Of a DNA stretch of 5,044 bases, positions 1 to 5,044 are shown in pieces (within the stretch, counting starts at the first letter, position 1; every line of letters starts with the position of its first letter). This DNA is from Desulfocapsa sulfexigens (lineage in GTDB: Bacteria > Desulfobacterota > Desulfobulbia > Desulfobulbales > Desulfocapsaceae). The position numbers were made by a program, and so were the translations under genes. The notes beneath the pieces are model-generated. The model searched no databases. It was not told where the DNA came from and was given only the letters and a program-made list of their open reading frames with translations. The DNA is taken from positions 1 through 5,044 of the forward strand of contig DQVD01000130.1 in assembly GCA_015661935.1 (NCBI GenBank), given 5' to 3'.

Positions 1-61
1 CTTCGTCGTTGTAGTAATAGTTACATAGTGCTGCTATGCGCTTATTACCACAACGACGAAG
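1..61. repeat. Long imperfect inverted repeat (hairpin)
   Basis: Two 28-base arms (1-28 and 34-61) surround the 5-base loop TGCTG. The outer 12 base pairs (CTTCGTCGTTGT against ACAACGACGAAG) are perfect. There is one mismatch at pair 13, six more matches, a 4-base mismatched bulge at pairs 20-23, then CATAG/CTATG closing the loop. In total 23 of 28 positions pair. No T-run follows the right arm (it continues GACAAACG), so it is not a typical intrinsic terminator for plus-strand transcription. A minus-strand T-run would lie left of base 1 and cannot be seen. It could be a terminator of a gene to the left, a REP-like or MITE-like palindrome, or an RNA-level structure. The structure is seen directly; the role is unknown. 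Confidence 0.85.
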
Positions 62-88
62 ACAAACGAAAATTCGGCGCGTTATTGG

Positions 89-98
89 GATAATTATC
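89..98. promoter_or_regulatory. Perfect 10-bp palindrome, possible operator
   Basis: GATAATTATC is a perfect palindrome in the leader of the small plus-strand gene; one further pair (87 G with 100 C) matches after a mismatch. It sits just upstream of the best -35-like hexamer, a place where a dimeric regulator could bind. AT-rich palindromes of this length also occur by chance, so the operator role is only a guess. Confidence 0.25.
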
Positions 99-100
99 TC

Positions 101-129
101 TTTCCATCTCCCTTATTTGGTATTATATG
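101..129 (+). promoter_or_regulatory. Weak sigma70-like promoter candidate
   Basis: TTTCCA (101-106) and TATATG (124-129) are separated by 17 bases. Each matches four of six consensus positions. It would start transcription about 10 bases before the ribosome binding site of the small gene at 148. The overlapping TATTAT at 121-126 is a better -10 but leaves a poor spacing. This is a low-certainty assignment from pattern alone. Confidence 0.3.
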
Positions 130-136
130 CGATTTT

Positions 137-140
137 GAGG
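137..140 (+). promoter_or_regulatory. Ribosome binding site that selects the GTG start
   Basis: GAGG lies 7 bases before the GTG at 148. The nearer ATG at 143 is only 2 bases from it and opens a frame that stops after 8 codons. The spacing therefore supports GTG at 148 as the real start of the arginine-rich small protein. Confidence 0.6.
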
Positions 141-147
141 ACATGTT

Positions 148-423
148 GTGCAGCAATGGGATGAATTAGAAAGACGTGATGGCGCACGTGAACGCAGGGA
201 TATTAGTGACAGAAGAATGTCCAGTGAACGTCGCTTTGATTATCGTGAGGCTAATCCACCTGTAAAGCGTTCTCTGAAATCCTGGATACGATCTTTATCC
301 AATTCTCGTTCGGGTGTTGATCGTCGTAAAGGGGTAGATCGTCGGAAGGATAATGACCGTCGTTCCCAGCAGTTGCGATCCATCCTTACCCCCGAGGAAC
401 TTGCCGATCTTCTTCGGGAATAA
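148..423 (+). CDS. Small arginine-rich (D/E)RR-repeat protein, function unknown
   Basis: This 91-residue protein is not one I can assign to a named family. It starts at GTG with GAGG 7 bases upstream. Seven (D/E)RR triplets are visible, at residues 8-10, 15-17, 21-23, 27-29, 58-60, 64-66 and 70-72. Spacing is 6 or 7 residues within each of two clusters, which are separated by a linker (about 35-56) containing NPP and an amphipathic stretch with Trp46. Arginine makes up 21 of 91 residues, partly balanced by 18 Asp/Glu. The C-terminal LTPEELADLLRE looks like a short acidic helix. There is no signal peptide, membrane segment or cysteine, so a cytoplasmic location is likely. The repeat pattern suggests a charged, partly disordered or coiled protein that might bind nucleic acid, membrane or a protein partner; this is inference. 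It is convergent with the rarD-like gene, 14 bp away. That the frame is coding is supported by its start signal and its ordered repeats. Confidence 0.75.
   Translation: MQQWDELERRDGARERRDISDRRMSSERRFDYREANPPVKRSLKSWIRSLSNSRSGVDRRKGVDRRKDNDRRSQQLRSILTPEELADLLRE
316..369 (+). repeat. Three 18-bp in-frame tandem repeats
   Basis: Three consecutive 18-base units (316-333, 334-351, 352-369) encode VDRRKG, VDRRKD and NDRRSQ. The shared core is GA(T/C)CGTCG. Units one and two are the most alike, while the third has diverged. They probably arose by duplication of a six-residue unit within the (D/E)RR-repeat gene. Confidence 0.7.
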
Positions 424-437
424 AGATTCACCGCTTG

Positions 438-1337
438 TCACGTTTCAAGAGGTCTTTTCTTTCTTCCCATGTGTCTCATAATTCCTTCCGTTGCATAGAT
501 AAACAATCCGCACCAGACCAGCGAAAATCCTATTATTTGTTCTCTTGGGAACGACTCTTCATATACAAAAAGGCCTGTGCATAACTGTAAACTAGGCGCA
601 AGATATTGCACAATACCAAGGGTGGATAGTTGTATTTTCCGGGCAGCGTATCCAAAAAGCAGCAGAGGAAGTGATGTTACCAGGCCAGTGCTGACCAGTA
701 AAAGTCGGCCATTGCTATCCTGCTGAACAAAATCAGACTGTCCCTGGGTTGCCAGAAAGATCAGGACAACAAGTGCCGGGATAAAGAGCAGTGAAGTTTC
801 AAGACAAAGTCCTTCAAGAGAAGGTAGGGATGCAGTTTTACGAAGGAGTCCATAAAGGCCGAAAGTGAGTGCAAGGACAATTGCAATCCAGGGGAACCTG
901 CCATAAGCAAATGTCAGGTAACAGACTCCTGAGAATGCAAAAAGAATGGATAACCATTGAATCTTTCGCAATTGCTCTTTCAGGAAGAAGACACCAAGCA
1001 GGACATTGACCAACGGATTTATATAATACCCAAGACTTGATTCAACGATGTAGTTGCTGTTCACTGCCCATATATAAATTAACCAGTTTACAGAGAGTAG
1101 CAGTGACGTGAGGACAAAGCGCAGTATTACTTTTTTGTCTTTCAGAACAACAAGAAGTTTGCCGGCTTTTCCCCATAGGATAAGAAGCAATATTGTCGTA
1201 GCAGTTGACCATGTTATCCGGTGACAAACGATTTCAATGGGAATGGCTGTTGAAAGAGTTTTCCAGTATAAGGGGAGTAGGCCCCATATTGTAAAAGCCC
1301 CAAGTGCAGTAAGAAGGCCCTTATTGTTCTCTGTCAT
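438..1337 (-). CDS. rarD: RarD-type DMT-superfamily permease
   Basis: This is a 299-residue inner-membrane protein of the drug/metabolite transporter (EamA-like) superfamily, RarD branch, close to the roughly 296 residues of E. coli RarD. About ten hydrophobic segments run through the sequence. Family-typical stretches are AFTIWGLLPLYWK (residues 14-26), WLIYIWAVN with VESSLGYYINPL (85-109), GLYGLLRK (160-167), and LPLLLFGYAARKIQLSTLG (223-241). The short tail RKKRPLET is cytosolic and basic. The start chosen is ATG at 1337, giving MTENNKGLLTALGAF as in relatives. An in-frame ATG at 1391 would add 18 polar residues and has a weak AGG 5 bases upstream, so it cannot be excluded. The gene overlaps the nuclease gene by 17 bp and is last in the operon. 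RarD proteins are named for a chloramphenicol-sensitivity phenotype; the true substrate is not known. Confidence 0.9.
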   Translation of the reverse strand: MTENNKGLLTALGAFTIWGLLPLYWKTLSTAIPIEIVCHRITWSTATTILLLILWGKAGKLLVVLKDKKVILRFVLTSLLLSVNWLIYIWAVNSNYIVESSLGYYINPLVNVLLGVFFLKEQLRKIQWLSILFAFSGVCYLTFAYGRFPWIAIVLALTFGLYGLLRKTASLPSLEGLCLETSLLFIPALVVLIFLATQGQSDFVQQDSNGRLLLVSTGLVTSLPLLLFGYAARKIQLSTLGIVQYLAPSLQLCTGLFVYEESFPREQIIGFSLVWCGLFIYATEGIMRHMGRKKRPLET

Positions 1338-1920
1338 TATTATTACTATCTGTATTGATTGGTTTCTGAACTGGTGGAGGAGGCCAGACATAAATGCCTG
1401 ATACCTTAGGAGGGAGAACAGCTTTTTTATTATGTCTTACTGAAATTTTCCTTCTGCTTTCCTGGCACCAGTTGGATTTTCTTTTCCCGCCAGAGTATTT
1501 TACAGCAAGGTTCTGGTCTAGTAATATAGTTGCGAGATCCTGTCCATCAAATTCAACATCGGCAAGCATTCTGAAGTATTTGCCCCTTGCTATTCGATGG
1601 AGGTGTATTGTCTTAGCATTTTTGAGTAGGGAGTAAACTAATTGTTTTGCCTGTTTCGCTTTTTCTTTTTCTGCGGGGCAGCTCTTTTTTTTGAGCTCCG
1701 GTGCATCTATTCCGCGCAATCGAATAACCATATTTTCACCAACAATTGCAGGTGTATTGGGAATATTGAAAGTGATTGAATCGCCGTCATGATTTTTTAC
1801 GAATTGAACATTTTTAAAATTTTCGTATTGTTGAGAGGGGGAGTTAGCGAAGACCGGGAGATAAAGAAGAAGGGTGAAGAATAAGAATATGGTGGTGAAA
1901 ATAGATGGGAACTTTACCAT
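1321..1920 (-). CDS. Secreted staphylococcal-nuclease-like (SNase/TNase) protein
   Basis: This 199-residue protein belongs to the thermonuclease family, whose members are calcium-dependent phosphodiesterases cutting DNA and RNA. An N-terminal signal peptide (residues 1 to about 26, hydrophobic core IFTTIFLFFTLLLYLPVF, then ANS) sends it to the periplasm or outside. The active-site set is complete by alignment to S. aureus nuclease. HDGDS at 44-48 gives Asp45 and Asp47; Arg67 matches Arg35; Asp72 and Glu75 in IDAPE match Asp40 and Glu43; Arg117 in KYFRMLADV matches Arg87. Cys81 and Cys152 could form a disulfide. The tail after residue 176 is proline- and asparagine-rich (VWPPPPVQKP). ATG at 1920 is preferred: GGTGA, overlapping the beta-barrel stop codon, lies 10 bases upstream. 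A TTG at 1953 would prepend 11 residues and spoil the signal peptide. Fold and catalytic set are clear; the biological role is not. Confidence 0.88.
   Translation of the reverse strand: MVKFPSIFTTIFLFFTLLLYLPVFANSPSQQYENFKNVQFVKNHDGDSITFNIPNTPAIVGENMVIRLRGIDAPELKKKSCPAEKEKAKQAKQLVYSLLKNAKTIHLHRIARGKYFRMLADVEFDGQDLATILLDQNLAVKYSGGKRKSNWCQESRRKISVRHNKKAVLPPKVSGIYVWPPPPVQKPINTDSNNNDREQ
1685..1692 (-). repeat. A8 tract within the nuclease gene
   Basis: On the coding strand, eight A residues followed by G encode Lys-Lys-Lys (residues 77-79) right after the IDAPE active-site motif. In frame, they contain the heptamer A AAA AAG. The tract is flanked by 5-base inverted arms (AGCTC at 1680-1684 and GAGCT at 1693-1697). 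Confidence 0.8.
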
Positions 1921-1930
1921 TAAGTGTTTT

Positions 1931-3148
1931 TCACCAGTACCAAACCAGTTCAAGTTTTACAAAGTCATCACGGGCAAGACTTGCTGCTGGATCCATGATA
2001 TCCATATTTATAAAGAACGAAGCATCAAGGTTAATTCGAATTGAATCCCCTAAACGTCGACTGGCCTCAACGGCAATAATGGTGGAGCCGTGATGAATGT
2101 CACGAATGACACCAAACAGGATATTTGAATCATCCATATCATTGACAGCAAGCCGCAGACCGGCCATGATATCGTTTTCGTAAATTGTTGGCAGCCAACC
2201 ATCATCACGATCATCATACACGTATTCTCCTATTAGTCCCAGATCCATCATGGTATCAGCAATACCAACGAGAGTGTATTCAAAACCGAATGTGGTGGCA
2301 GCATAGGGTCGGCTCTGACCGATACGATAATATGCTTCGCCTTTAAGCAGCCATTCCCCGGTAACCATTTGAAGATCAAGACCGGTTTGGCCGATCTGTT
2401 CATAATACGGATGAAGTATGGGAGGGGAAGTTGGCTTATGAGACAATAATAGAATTGGATCCCTGGCTGTGCCGTTAAAATAGTAGAGGCCCAGATCTGT
2501 GTCACCAACTGTTGTGGAATAACGAATTGCAAGATCAGTATGATGTTGTCCGGCAGAACTCTCATAAACTGCCTGGTCTGTGTCCACTGGTAATGGTGTG
2601 CGGAAACGACCGTTAACTCCCGGGAATGTACGTTCCCGAAAGCATGGCAAAACAAATGCTTCAACAACACCCCAGTCACGCGGCACTGTGAGGTGCAGCA
2701 TCGGCTGCCCAAGTTTTTCTTCACCATCCAGTGCCTCAACCTGGTCAGTCTGGTTAATGATATCCACGAGATGAACAAATTCGGTGGCACCCCAGAAGAC
2801 CCGCCCCAGGCCGATAGAGATTTCCCAGTTGTCGGTAAAATAGAGAGCTTCAGCCAGGCGCAGATCGCCATGGCTTCGTTCCTGATCTTCACTGTCTATA
2901 CGGTAGAATGCTTCGAGAGAGAGATGAAAGTTATCACGAATCTCATGGTATATTTTAATGTTTCCGGCGCCTGATACGGGTTCGTTTTCTTGATGCGGCC
3001 AGGCACCATTCTCAAAAAAAAGAAATCCCTGTATCGAGATTTCACCATCTATTTCAAATGATTGCACATTGCTGGAAAGTAGAAGCAGGAACGCAAGAAT
3101 AAATGCTCCAGCGGCAGGAAATGTTTTTTGGCGAAGTTTAGCGGACAC
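1931..3148 (-). CDS. Predicted outer-membrane beta-barrel protein of an RND/LolA-like operon
   Basis: This 405-residue protein has a Sec signal peptide (residues 1-30, core GAFILAFLLLLSS, likely cut after VQS). The mature part alternates polar and hydrophobic residues in many short strands (for example NIKIYHEIRDNFHLSLEAFYRI at 63-84) and ends in LELVWYW. An aromatic last residue is the usual Bam recognition signal. A distinctive block at about 126-188 carries HLVDIINQTDQVEALDGEE, KLGQPM, and RERTFPGVNGRF with PLPVD. It looks like a conserved core, but I cannot name the family with certainty. The start is GTG at 3148, overlapping the end of the LolA-like gene by 11 bp, with no clear ribosome binding site, so translation is probably coupled. 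By context it is the outer-membrane partner of the RND pump and LolA-like protein, perhaps a channel or cargo acceptor. The only mature cysteine is Cys169. Confidence 0.8.
   Translation of the reverse strand: MSAKLRQKTFPAAGAFILAFLLLLSSNVQSFEIDGEISIQGFLFFENGAWPHQENEPVSGAGNIKIYHEIRDNFHLSLEAFYRIDSEDQERSHGDLRLAEALYFTDNWEISIGLGRVFWGATEFVHLVDIINQTDQVEALDGEEKLGQPMLHLTVPRDWGVVEAFVLPCFRERTFPGVNGRFRTPLPVDTDQAVYESSAGQHHTDLAIRYSTTVGDTDLGLYYFNGTARDPILLLSHKPTSPPILHPYYEQIGQTGLDLQMVTGEWLLKGEAYYRIGQSRPYAATTFGFEYTLVGIADTMMDLGLIGEYVYDDRDDGWLPTIYENDIMAGLRLAVNDMDDSNILFGVIRDIHHGSTIIAVEASRRLGDSIRINLDASFFINMDIMDPAASLARDDFVKLELVWYW
3014..3021 (-). repeat. T8 tract early in the beta-barrel gene
   Basis: On the coding strand, eight T residues span the codons for Leu43-Phe44-Phe45, about 14 residues after the predicted signal-peptide cleavage site. 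A one-base slip here would truncate almost the whole barrel. Confidence 0.8.
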
Positions 3149-3941
3149 GTTTTAAACTTGTGGAATTGAAATCCTTATCAGTAAGGCCAGTACGGAATTT
3201 GTAATCATTCCAGAGTAAAGTGGTGCTTTTCCCGGTTTGGTGATTCACCATATTCATGCTGTCTGCACGCCAGTATTTATCAAGATACTGTTGGTACCCT
3301 TCAATAGTGAGAGTTTTCAGGAGACTCTTCTTCCTGTCATAGAATTCTACTTTTAATAACCTGTACTCTGCTGTGTCTACCCAGGAAATACGTTTGGTAT
3401 ATCCGGAATTCTTTTTATCAACGGGAAAGCTTTCACCGACAAAACAGAGTGTTCCCTGATACTCTTCTTCCCGAAGATGTTTATAGGTGTATTTCTCCAC
3501 TTCCTGGCTGGCAATATCTTCGTAGGCAAATTCACTTCCCATAAATGATCCCGATTTATTACGGGAGTTAATTCGTTTAACGCGTTTTAAGGCGGGTAGA
3601 TACAGCCATTGTTCGTCATCTCCTTTTTTATGGGAGAAGGTAAGAAAAGCAGTTCCTTTTACATCACGAGGGGTGTCAAAGATAGAAAGACTTTTGTCTC
3701 CATCTCCCGGTACTTCAAGGGTTTTACTACGAATGGTACGTCTACTTTCTTTACCCTGTCTGTTCTTTAGGATCATTGTCATGTTTGCGGTATAATCACC
3801 AAAACCTTCGTCACGTTTATCTGCTTCCATGGCAATGGCTAAGCCCTTTTCTTCTGCGGTTTCTGAATAGACAGGAGAAACAAAGAGCAGTGGTGCAAAG
3901 AGGAAAGAGGCGGTGAGTGTCTTACTGAAAAAGAGATTCAT
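3138..3941 (-). CDS. LolA-like outer membrane lipoprotein-sorting protein
   Basis: This 267-residue periplasmic protein has a signal peptide (residues 1 to about 26, core LTASFLFAPLLFVSPVYS). It belongs to the LolA/LolB-like family often annotated 'outer membrane lipoprotein-sorting protein', whose members form an open beta half-barrel that can hold acyl chains. Diagnostic stretches are DKSLSIFDTPRDVKGTAFL (82-100), DDEQWLYLPALKRVKRI (108-124), SGSFMGSEFAYEDI (130-143) and the basic C-terminal LKRVR. There is no lipobox cysteine. Its ATG overlaps the RND stop as ATGA, and GGAG lies 8 bases upstream. Genes of this family often sit beside MMPL-type RND genes, as here, so it probably takes a hydrophobic cargo from the pump or helps pass it to the barrel encoded next. 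It is distinct from housekeeping LolA, which is about 200 residues and not normally paired with an RND gene. The cargo is unknown. Confidence 0.9.
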   Translation of the reverse strand: MNLFFSKTLTASFLFAPLLFVSPVYSETAEEKGLAIAMEADKRDEGFGDYTANMTMILKNRQGKESRRTIRSKTLEVPGDGDKSLSIFDTPRDVKGTAFLTFSHKKGDDEQWLYLPALKRVKRINSRNKSGSFMGSEFAYEDIASQEVEKYTYKHLREEEYQGTLCFVGESFPVDKKNSGYTKRISWVDTAEYRLLKVEFYDRKKSLLKTLTIEGYQQYLDKYWRADSMNMVNHQTGKSTTLLWNDYKFRTGLTDKDFNSTSLKRVR

Positions 3942-5044
3942 TGTGTTTTCTCCAGTTTTAAGAGAAGGGTTGGTAAAAAGAAAAAATCGAGAATAATAGC
4001 CAAAATAATGGTTATTGTGGTCATAGCTCCCATGTGGGAGTTAATCTGGAAGCCGGAAAAAGAAAGAACTCCAAATCCTCCAACGAGCGCAAGAGTTGTA
4101 ACCCAGATAGCAGAACCAACGGTTTTGAAAGCATACCTGACAGCATCCTCAGGACTCATGCCATGTTCTTTGCGACCACGTTGATATTTTGAAAGAAAAT
4201 GAACTGTGTCATCAACCACAATTCCAAGGGTCATGGCAATCATAACTGACACGGCAAGTCCAACCTGTCCAACAAAAATCCCCCATACTCCAAAAGCCAT
4301 AAAGGCGGGTGTAAGGTTTGGGATAAGGCTTAAAATTCCAAGTTTAAAGTCGCGTAATGCTATAATCATTATAAAGGAAATAAGAATCAAAGCAAGTACG
4401 GAGGCTTTCAACATGGAATCAATGTTACGTTTTGAAATGTAGGAGAAAATAATCGAGAGCCCTGAACCATAGGTGATCATTTCCGGTGCGTGGAGTTGCA
4501 GCCATTCACGGCCGCGACGTTCAAGATCAAGTATTTTTGAAGTGCCTAGATTTGGAGTGGAAACTGTCATCCGGGTGGCTGATTTATCAACGTTGATACG
4601 ATTGTTCAGATCAAGTCCAAAGGGCAGACTCATCTCATAAAGAAGTAAGTATTGCGCGGCAAGATCCCGCTGTTCCGGTAATTTATACCAAAGAGGGTCA
4701 TCACCATGCATGTTCTGGTTAAGGCGCTTCATAATATCTGTAATGGTATATACGTGCCTGACCTCAGGTTGTGCGCGAAACCATTCCGCAAAAGCCGCAA
4801 CCGTCTGCTGATATTTGGGGTCGTTAATCCCGCCTTCTTCGCCCGAGTCAAGGTTCCAGTCGATGATTTCCAGCCCTGCAAGATGTTCTGCTGAAAAATC
4901 AGAGGCAATCCGAAAAGGATAACTATGGTCAAAATACTTTATAAATTCATCATTTAGATAGATTTTGGATATCCCGGAGCTGGTGGCAATGATTAGTACA
5001 AGCATAGACCAGAAAATCGGTGTTCGACGTTTAATGACTATATC
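3938..5044 (-). CDS. MMPL/RND-family transporter, C-terminal half (cut by window end)
   Basis: The frame is open to the window edge, so only the last 368 residues are visible and the true start is outside. The Met codon at 5005 lies within a membrane helix and is not the start. The visible part matches the second half of an MMPL-type RND protein. One membrane helix (about residues 8-27, PIFWSMLVLIIATSSGI) is followed by YLNDEFIKYFDHSYPFR, then a periplasmic domain to about 195, then five helices (about 212-230, 235-256, 262-283, 313-333, 341-361). GIVVDDTVHFLSKY (274-287) carries the Asp pair (278-279) of the family's proton-relay helix. Full-length relatives are about 750-850 residues. The family moves lipids and other hydrophobic molecules from the inner membrane using proton motive force; HpnN for hopanoids and mycobacterial MmpL are examples. 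It overlaps the LolA-like gene by 4 bp, which supports a joint function. Confidence 0.92.
   Translation of the reverse strand, partial: DIVIKRRTPIFWSMLVLIIATSSGISKIYLNDEFIKYFDHSYPFRIASDFSAEHLAGLEIIDWNLDSGEEGGINDPKYQQTVAAFAEWFRAQPEVRHVYTITDIMKRLNQNMHGDDPLWYKLPEQRDLAAQYLLLYEMSLPFGLDLNNRINVDKSATRMTVSTPNLGTSKILDLERRGREWLQLHAPEMITYGSGLSIIFSYISKRNIDSMLKASVLALILISFIMIIALRDFKLGILSLIPNLTPAFMAFGVWGIFVGQVGLAVSVMIAMTLGIVVDDTVHFLSKYQRGRKEHGMSPEDAVRYAFKTVGSAIWVTTLALVGGFGVLSFSGFQINSHMGAMTTITIILAIILDFFFLPTLLLKLEKTQ
3950..3953 (-). promoter_or_regulatory. Ribosome binding site of the LolA-like gene
   Basis: GGAG on the coding strand lies 8 bases before the ATG at 3941, inside the last codons of the RND gene. 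It is the clearest Shine-Dalgarno sequence in the minus-strand block. The LolA-like protein may thus be translated at high rate independently of the upstream gene, whereas the barrel and RarD genes lack an equally clear site. Confidence 0.7.

Noticed and set aside
1..61. Integron attC site or CRISPR repeat
   Set aside because: The end boxes do not match the attC core (RYYYAAC/GTTRRRY) arrangement, and there is only one unit, with no repeat-spacer series.
119..130. Possible sigma54 promoter (TTGG ... TATGC)
   Set aside because: The GG and GC elements are 8 bases apart instead of the required 10.
391..418. Stem CCCGAGGAA / TTCTTCGGG with a 10-base loop at the convergent gene ends
   Set aside because: It has nine pairs including one G-U on the plus strand, but it lies inside coding sequence and no T-run follows on either strand, so it is not a convincing terminator.
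240..431. A 63-codon minus-strand frame opposite the small (D/E)RR gene
   Set aside because: Its Arg/Ser-rich sequence is the antisense reading of the tandem repeats. The plus frame has the start signal and the regular motif.
434..471. CTTG/CAAG mini-hairpin followed by a pyrimidine-rich run after the small gene
   Set aside because: The stem is only 4 bp with an 8-base loop, and the run TCTTTTCTTTCTT is broken by C. This is too weak to call a terminator.
2248..2892. A 214-codon open frame on the minus strand
   Set aside because: It lies wholly inside the beta-barrel gene in another frame, has no ribosome site or recognisable motifs, and its composition is Trp/Ile/Leu/Ser-rich as expected of an out-of-frame shadow.
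3938..5005. Treating the Met codon at 5005 as the start of a 355-residue transporter
   Set aside because: The frame remains open upstream to base 5044 and encodes the beginning of the same membrane helix. A 355-residue protein would be only half of a normal MMPL transporter.

Overview
The window looks like chromosomal DNA of a Gram-negative bacterium of moderate, slightly AT-rich composition. The evidence is an RND/MMPL inner-membrane transporter, a periplasmic LolA-like protein and an outer-membrane beta-barrel encoded together, which requires a double-membrane envelope. A deltaproteobacterial (Desulfobacterota) or marine gammaproteobacterial host would fit the gene types, but nothing in the window fixes the taxon. 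There are no RNA genes, insertion sequences, CRISPR arrays or phage genes.

Layout. Positions 1-61 form one long imperfect hairpin that begins exactly at the window edge. Positions 62-147 are a short AT-rich leader with a small palindrome and a weak promoter candidate. At 148-423 (+) lies a small gene for a 91-residue, arginine-rich protein built on repeated (D/E)RR motifs. It converges on the end of a minus-strand gene block only 14 bp away. From 5044 down to 438, everything is one compact minus-strand run of five genes: the C-terminal half of an MMPL-type RND transporter (cut by the window end), a LolA-like 'outer membrane lipoprotein-sorting' protein, a predicted outer-membrane beta-barrel, a secreted staphylococcal-nuclease-like protein, and a RarD-type DMT permease. 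Successive genes overlap by 4, 11 and 17 nt, or in one case are 10 nt apart, so the block reads as a single translationally coupled operon. Its promoter lies beyond the right edge.

How the genes may work together. The first three products cover the inner membrane, periplasm and outer membrane, and suggest an envelope-spanning route for a hydrophobic cargo such as a lipid, lipoprotein or other amphiphile; the cargo is unknown. The nuclease and RarD permease are linked by overlap, but their functional relation to the transport trio is not evident. The least familiar items are the (D/E)RR-repeat protein, the beta-barrel and the terminal hairpin. Two 8-base homopolymers, in the barrel and nuclease genes, are possible slippage sites.
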